A stretch of 11,467 bases of DNA from assembly GCA_037447655.1 (NCBI GenBank), contig JBBHKE010002367.1, positions 64,001 through 75,467 on the forward strand, written 5' to 3'. The position numbers and the translations under genes were made by a program. The notes below the pieces were generated by a model. That model saw nothing but the letters and a program-made list of their open reading frames with translations. It did no database searches and had not been told where the DNA came from. Of the stretch, positions 7,390 through 11,467 are shown piece after piece. This DNA comes from Zygnema cylindricum (Eukaryota > Streptophyta > Zygnematophyceae > Zygnematales > Zygnemataceae). The stretch's first letter is position 1. Each line of letters opens with the position of its first letter.

Positions 7390-7941
7390 CACCGTCAATC
7401 GCTATTAGAGTATATAACGCCAATTCGGTGCCCTTTTTTCAAAAAAAAAAACCCGAAATACAATCAATGATACTATTTTTTCCATTATTCTAATTAGGTT
7501 TTTTTTTTCAATTAGCGTTAGTAATGAAAGTACACTTCGATGGAAATAGTGTGGCGTACGGACAGAGTATTTTCGTACGAAATGGTACTTTTTGAATTAC
7601 AAAGGCATAAAATGACACTTAACATTATTGCGCACACATGTGAATATGCAATGGAAGAAAGAGACGCAAACTCGTCGAAAAAATTCACGTTCTCATATGT
7701 TCGTCCGTCGACCGTGTGAACAACGCGACGGCGTACGAATTGTCAGAATGCGTACGGATACACATATTAATGTAGACATTTTAAGGGCGGGTATTTATTA
7801 TCCTGGACAACCCAAATTACAGTTAGGGATTAATTAGTATATATATTTTTTTTCAAAAAAAAAAAAATCCCGATTAGTGTTAATAACTCTATTTTTTTTT
7901 TTACGCTATTTATTCCTTTACTCTAATAGCGATTGACGGTG
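7390..7941 (+). mobile_element. MITE C (552 bp) with perfect 22-bp terminal repeats
   Basis: Both ends start CACCGTCAATCGCTATTAG and match perfectly for 22 bp. TA flanks are 7388-7389 and 7942-7943. The interior shares TCGTCCG (7701-7707) and a GTACGAATTGTCAGAATGCG block (7733-7752) with D and E, in the same order. An open frame at 7628-7837 lies entirely in this interior and has no recognisable domain. C ends only 7 bp before element B. Confidence 0.9.
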
Positions 7942-7948
7942 TACAGTG

Positions 7949-8565
7949 CACTGCGAATCGTAATTAGAGTAAATTACTCTAATTCGGTCGCTCGAAATTT
8001 CGACTCTATCACATCAAATAGAGTAGTCGATTCTAATTTTTTCATTATTATAATTTAGGTGAGGTTTAATTAGCGTAAAAAAATCTAATATAGGTTAATT
8101 TAAATAGTGTGGAGTACGGACGACGTCTGACCGTGCAAAATTGTACTTTTATAAATAAAAAGGTACAAATAATGATTTAATAGAATCGCACTCGCACGTG
8201 AAATCGCACTAAACAAAAAATTTAATCACATCGAAAAAAAGCCGTTCGCATAACTCTCCTCCGTCGACAGCATCGTCGTCAGTGTGAACATTAACTGACA
8301 TTCAATGCGACAAATATTATTAGCGTCATAATGACGTCAATACTATACCGAACTGACACATTTTGTAAGTCTACGTAATTTAGTGTTCATAGTTATCGCG
8401 CACATAATTATCGCCGACAGAACCCAATATAGAATAACTAAATAAGTTAGAGTAAACTTCATAGTTGAAAAAGCTCTATCACATAAATTAGCGTCAATTA
8501 CTCTAATTGTTTTTTTTGGTTTTTTTACTCTAATTTTTTCATTACTCTAATTACGATTCGCGGTG
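7949..8565 (+). mobile_element. MITE B (617 bp), longer sibling of MITE A
   Basis: The left end is CACTGCGAATCGTAATTAG. The right end in reverse complement is CACCGCGAATCGTAATTAG. The right TA is 8566-8567; the left dinucleotide is TG (7947-7948), probably a decayed TA. The first ~230 bp and last ~130 bp follow element A closely, in the same orientation, including the 10-bp subterminal hairpin (7963-7983) and the TTGTACTTTT hairpin (8141-8167). The middle is about 115 bp longer than in A. No coding frame. Confidence 0.85.
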
Positions 8566-8579
8566 TACTGTAGTCGCCA

Positions 8580-8610
8580 TATACCGTACCGTATTGAGTC
8601 CATAATTTGT
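8580..8610 (+). repeat. 31-bp exact direct repeat, copy 1
   Basis: The 31 bases starting TATACCGTACCGTATTGAG are repeated exactly at 8996-9026. Together the two copies bracket 385 bp of foreign-looking sequence. Confidence 0.95.
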
Positions 8611-8735
8611 AGCGTTGGGTATCGGGTAGTTTCATGTCGCGATAATTTCGATATTCAATATGTTGAATATCGATCGAGCAAATTCCTCGATATATCGTAC
8701 CGCGACCAGCATAAACCATCGCGATATATATTGCA
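8611..8735 (-). mobile_element. hAT-like end fragment, inverted relative of 2544-2671
   Basis: Begins GCGTTGGGTATCGGG directly after the 31-bp repeat. In reverse complement it follows 2544-2671 closely, sharing GATCGATATTC, GGTACGATATATCGAGGA and CGCGATGGTTTATGCTGGTC-like blocks. Only one terminus is present; the other end appears lost or replaced by the CCGACCG-type sequence that follows. Confidence 0.7.
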
Positions 8736-8748
8736 AAAAAAGTTTTTT

Positions 8749-8881
8749 GGTTGACCGACCGTAACCGACCTTTTTTTTTTTCCTGGGTGAATCAACCGAC
8801 CGTAACCGCCCGACCCCCAAAATTTGGCAACCGAATCCGTTCCGGATCCGGCGTGGGCGGTCGGTTAACGGTCGGTCACGG
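8749..8881. repeat. CCGACCGTAACCG inverted repeat, hAT-like debris
   Basis: GGTTGACCGACCGTAACCG begins the segment and a near reverse complement ends it (8859-8881, GGTCGGTTAACGGTCGGTC). A further copy of CAACCGACCGTAACCG lies at 8793-8808. Dense CCGACC/GGTTCGG motifs are common in subterminal regions of some hAT-type elements; that link is inference. The GC-rich flank 8882-8995 ends with the palindrome CTCCGCGCGGAG (8981-8992). Confidence 0.55.
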
Positions 8882-8995
8882 TTTCGGTTGACCGTTTGCG
8901 ACCTCTGATCCTGCGGCCGGCGTTTCTCTCCTCGAACCCTCCGCCAGTCTCCTGGATTCGGCCTGTACCGGCGGTTTGCTCTCCGCGCGGAGCAG

Positions 8996-9026
8996 TATAC
9001 CGTACCGTATTGAGTCCATAATTTGT
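8996..9026 (+). repeat. 31-bp exact direct repeat, copy 2
   Basis: Identical to 8580-8610. The sequence after it (9027 on) is not related to that after copy 1. A target duplication of this length would be unusual for hAT elements; a duplicated segment later filled with transposon debris is the alternative. Confidence 0.95.
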
Positions 9027-9145
9027 GATTCAAGGGGGGAATCGGTCCGATTTATTTGACCTGAGAGTGCACGGACCGAAATACCAAATCGAACGCACCA
9101 GTTTTTCATACAGACGAATCTCGTCCGATCTTTCGAATTATTTTA

Positions 9146-9990
9146 GGGAAACTGCAAGACAAATCATAAACTTCACGGTCCCGATTGATTCCGTACTAGA
9201 AGGATTAAACTCAATGAAACTGCTAGAAATATCGGATCTATCGGTCAAAACGTTTTGGTAAAATCGCTGTTTAATGTACGGTACACCGCCAATCGTTATT
9301 AGCGTGCAAGTTTTTTTACTGTATAAAAATAATTACCGTGGTGTACGCTATTTAAGAATTTGAAATTTTGGAAAAAAGCATACATTCTAATTGTTTGGTT
9401 ATGGTAATTTGGATCTTTGAAAAAAAAAATGTCGGTCGCAAACATGTTTATACTAATATAGGTATCCGTACAAAATCTGACTAATCGTACACAAATCGTA
9501 CATTCACACAGTCGATACGCGGCTGTCGGACGAATATGTGCGAGCGGGATTTTTTACGACCTGTTTTTTTTCCTTTTTAGAACGCACATTCTCATGCGTC
9601 CACGGTTACTAAAACTAAATTATTGTACTTTTTAACTTAATAAGGTACATTTATGTACGGTCTGACACTGACCGTACACCACTCTATCTAAGAGACAACG
9701 TACTGAAAATAACCCTAAATAGAATAAAGAAAAAAATAGAATGAACTACGCTAATGGAGAATAAATAAATAAAAAAAAAGCGGGACGGACTTAGCGTACA
9801 CAACGCTAATAACGATTGGTGGTGTAGCTTGAGGGAACTGAAACGCTGGACAAACTTCCGATCGAACGACAATCATGGACTCCGTAAAACCGGGGATCTG
9901 AACAACGTCGGATTCAACGGCCAGAATTGGTTCCGTAATGACAGGGAAATGCAGCTTTAGAGAACGGAGCTGGATGACGGGTGGCCGAAG
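9146..9990. repeat. Degenerate ~55-bp repeat units with protein-like frames, split by MITE E
   Basis: On the plus strand the pattern GGGAA(A)CTG...AAACTTC...GATTCCGT (9146-9195) recurs as GGGAACTG...CAAACTTC...GGACTCCGT (9834-9884), and more weakly as GGATCTG...TTGGTTCCGT (9894-9937). MITE E separates the first unit from the rest. In minus-strand translation the units read ITEPILAVESDVV, FTESMIVVRSEV and STESIGTVKFMI, i.e. a recurring TE(S/P)(I/M) motif. The plus strand also has an open frame, LRELKRWTNF..., with aligned codon boundaries, so the coding strand cannot be decided by eye. It may be a remnant of a repetitive protein, or a minisatellite-like DNA repeat. No family recognised. Confidence 0.35.
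9284..9824 (-). mobile_element. MITE E (541 bp), inverted copy of MITE D
   Basis: The left end starts CACCGCCAATCGTTATTAG and the right end in reverse complement CACCACCAATCGTTATTAG. TA flanks are 9282-9283 and 9825-9826. The interior is the reverse complement of D over nearly its whole length, including CTGTCGGACGAATATGTG (9523-9540) and ACGGTC...GACCGT (9657-9675). It lies within degenerate repeat sequence. D and E together form a ~540-bp inverted repeat spaced about 2 kb. Confidence 0.9.
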
Positions 9991-10200
9991 CTGCCGTACA
10001 GTTAATGCGATGAATGCGCCATGCGTGCACTCGATCTCTCCAGAGAAAGCCTGACGAGCAAAACGACAAAATCAAAATAAAATGTCTGGTGATTCTGCCG
10101 GCCGAAAATCCCACCCTCTCCCCTCGTCTCTTTTCCGTCAGTTTCGGCCACTTCTCTGTCAGTTTCGGTTTTTCTGTCTATTTCTGCTTTTTGGTCTTTT
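9991..10200. other. Spacer without recognisable feature
   Basis: Mixed-composition sequence leading into the first pyrimidine-rich tract. TCAGTTTCGG occurs twice (10138, 10159). Open frames here extend into the CT tracts and reflect composition rather than coding. Confidence 0.4.
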
Positions 10201-10316
10201 TCGAACTCCACTTTCTCTATCTTCTTTCCTCTCTCCCTCTCCTTTCTCTGTCTTCCTCTTCTTCTCCCTCTTCCTCTCTCTCGCCCCTCGCGCCCCTCCA
10301 CTCCTCTTGCGTCGAT
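10201..10316 (+). repeat. Polypyrimidine (CT-rich) tract 1
   Basis: Nearly pure C/T on the plus strand with imperfect TCTC and CTTCC units. The long serine/leucine-rich or arginine/glutamate-rich frames seen here on both strands are composition artefacts. Confidence 0.85.
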
Positions 10317-10329
10317 TTTCTTCTCTTCG

Positions 10330-10570
10330 GTTGTGAAAGTGGACCAATTCCAGACTGCCAGCGTGGCAGAGCGGCGAAACCTAATCCGGCCCTGCCAGCC
10401 ATGATCTGTCGTCCGTACGTTTTGTACATTTCGCACAATGTGTGTCGGTGGCATGACTTTCCTCCTGCCCCGCGTGGCTCTCTGCCAATCAGAAGGCGGC
10501 CTGAGGGGCTGCGTAGAGGGATGTGCGGGACAGCTGGCGTGCTACAGTCGATGCTACAGGTGGACATAAA
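10330..10570 (+). promoter_or_regulatory. GC-richer segment with a CCAATCAG box, possible proximal promoter
   Basis: This 240-bp stretch is less repetitive and richer in G+C and CpG than its surroundings. It contains CCAATCAG (10485-10492), the consensus CCAAT box bound by NF-Y-type factors in eukaryotes. It lies about 720 bp upstream of a candidate first coding exon on the same strand. There is no clear TATA box. A single short motif is weak evidence. Confidence 0.2.
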
Positions 10571-10578
10571 ATGCAATA

Positions 10579-10782
10579 TCTCTCTCATTCTCTCTCCCTC
10601 TCTCTCTCTCCCTCTCTCTCTCTCTCGCTCTCCCTCTCTCTGTATCCCTCTCTCACACACACAGACACTTTCTCCCCTCTCCATATCTCCTCTCTCTCAT
10701 CTCTCTTCTCTCCCCCACGTGCTTACTCTCTCCTTTCTCTCTCTCTCTCCCTCTCTCTCTTTCTCTTTCGTATCCCTCTCTT
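10579..10782 (+). repeat. Polypyrimidine (CT)n tract 2
   Basis: Compound (CT)n/(CCCTCT)n microsatellite with a short CACACACACAGACAC interruption (10653-10667). Over 200 bp of almost unbroken pyrimidines on the plus strand. The longer dinucleotide runs are 10593-10628 and 10736-10765. Confidence 0.9.
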
Positions 10783-11008
10783 AATTAGTTGAAGTTTAGT
10801 TTATCTTTGTGGTTCACCCTAATTCAGCTCGACACTCCCAATTTAGGTTAGAAATTCAGAGAAAACGACGACAATTTTGTGAAATAGTAAATATATTTCT
10901 TTCACAGGAAAGGAGGTGTTTTCGTTTATTTTTTACGAAATGTAATTCAAGTTTCAACTTTTGAGAATATTTTGCACAAGAAAAAGTTCATTTTTATTTC
11001 GTTGTTCC
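10783..11008. other. Spacer between CT tracts 2 and 3
   Basis: AT-rich single-copy-looking sequence. No coding frame or RNA gene. ACAGGAAAGGAGG (10906-10918) and a T-rich run are the only visible composition features. Confidence 0.4.
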
Positions 11009-11158
11009 CCCCTTTTCTCTCTCTCGCTCTTTCTCTCTCTTCCTTCCCTCTCTCTTATCTGTTTTTTCTCACCTCTCACTCGCATTCTCTCTCTTTCTCT
11101 CTCTTCCTCTCTATCCTCCACTTCCTTCCTCTTCTCTTACTTCCCGCCCTCTCTCTTG
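11009..11158 (+). repeat. Polypyrimidine (CT-rich) tract 3
   Basis: Imperfect (CT)n/(TTCC)n pyrimidine tract on the plus strand, ending about 55 bp before the candidate start codon at 11215. Open frames across it are compositional. Confidence 0.85.
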
Positions 11159-11214
11159 TCCCAAAATTTAATGGAAACAATCATCAAAACTAAAACTGAA
11201 CAAATTTCCGGAAT

Positions 11215-11367
11215 ATGATTTTTCGCAGAAATGAAGGATGGCTTCCTCCTCTCTCCACCTCCGAATTTGTCGTCTACTCCTCGGTTCTCCTTCTTCTCAT
11301 CACTCTCTCTCTCCTCATCTCCTCCATGATGGCCAGCACTTTTAGTCTGAAATCAAAAGTTCTTCAG
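11215..11367 (+). CDS. Candidate first exon of an unidentified single-pass membrane protein (partial)
   Basis: ATG at 11215 (A at -3) opens 51 codons: a basic start MIFRR, then EGWLPPLSTSE, a hydrophobic span at residues 18-39 rich in V, L, I and S, and a basic end KSKVLQ. The frame ends with CAG followed by GTGAGA (11368-11373), a strong donor consensus in phase 0; without splicing a stop follows two codons later. The hydrophobic span would act as a signal anchor or transmembrane helix. An alternative is that TTTTTCGCAG (11219-11228) is an acceptor and 11229-11367 an internal exon; the same frame stays open. Caution: CT-rich DNA naturally translates to L/S-rich peptide, so the membrane segment could be a composition artefact. 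The family is not recognised and the rest of the gene would lie beyond the window. Confidence 0.3.
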
Positions 11368-11375
11368 GTGAGATA

Positions 11376-11467
11376 ATTCTCTCTCCTTCTCCCTCTCCCT
11401 CTCCCTCTCTCTCGCCCCCTCTCTCTCTCTCTCTCTCTTTCTCCCTCTCTCTCGCCCCCTCTCCCTC
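11376..11467 (+). repeat. Polypyrimidine (CT)n tract 4, running off the window
   Basis: Begins right after the candidate splice donor and continues to the end of the window with (CCCTCT)n and (CT)n. If the exon is real, this microsatellite is near the 5' end of its intron. CTCTCTCGCCCCCTCTC occurs twice (11405 and 11447), showing local duplication. Confidence 0.85.

Noticed and set aside
7628-7837. 69-codon plus-strand open frame as a small gene
   Set aside because: It lies wholly inside MITE C, and the related interiors of D and E do not keep the frame open.
8580-9026. 31-bp repeats as an ordinary hAT target-site duplication
   Set aside because: hAT elements duplicate 8 bp, and the right boundary shows no matching terminal inverted repeat, so it is reported only as an unexplained direct repeat.
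9025-9261. C-terminal fragment of a LINE reverse transcriptase
   Set aside because: RTSFSYRRI loosely recalls the non-LTR C-terminal block, but the usual W and LP residues are missing and no other reverse transcriptase motif is nearby.
10014-10784. Long serine/leucine-rich plus-strand and arginine/glutamate-rich minus-strand frames
   Set aside because: They are direct translations of CT/GA microsatellite, where stop codons are rare for compositional reasons.

Overview
This is a eukaryotic, mostly non-coding, repeat-dense window. No intact gene is visible. Eukaryotic signs are GT-AG splice-like sites, a trihelix/Myb-SANT-type domain exon, dense MITE-sized elements, hAT-like termini and long CT microsatellites. 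CpG-containing words such as GTACGG and CGTACG are frequent, so the DNA does not look CpG-depleted. I cannot name the taxon; an invertebrate, a plant or a protist would all fit.

Layout. Positions 1-912 hold, on the minus strand, a decayed Myb/SANT-like (trihelix) DNA-binding-domain exon with a homopolymer frameshift and a trailing frame broken by stops. Positions 913-1663 are AT-rich filler. Positions 1664-4359 form a large inverted-repeat structure with 160-bp arms about 93% identical. Inside it lie a TGTTGGGTATCG-ended hAT-like element, a 21-bp tandem repeat, a 248-bp tandem duplication and two TA-target MITEs.

Positions 4833-9824 carry more members of the same MITE family. All share a terminal inverted repeat close to CACCGCGAATCGTTATTAG and are flanked by TA. 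I call them H (2736-2952), G (4051-4258), A (4833-5334), an older fragment (5337-5420), F (right part, to 6667), D (6783-7321), C (7390-7941), B (7949-8565) and E (9284-9824, an inverted copy of D). Two of them sit inside repeats whose other copy preserves the unoccupied site, so the TA duplication can be read within this window. No transposase is present, so these are non-autonomous.

Positions 8580-9026 hold a 31-bp exact direct repeat enclosing hAT-like debris. Around E (9146-9283 and 9825-9990) is a degenerate ~55-bp repeat with protein-like frames on both strands. Positions 10100-11467 are dominated by polypyrimidine tracts, a GC-richer stretch with a CCAAT motif, and a possible first coding exon (11215-11367) with one membrane segment and a splice donor.

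The most valuable content is the natural record of one MITE family's insertions, its internal conserved hairpins, and the palindromic host element it invaded. There is no operon-like or pathway logic here.
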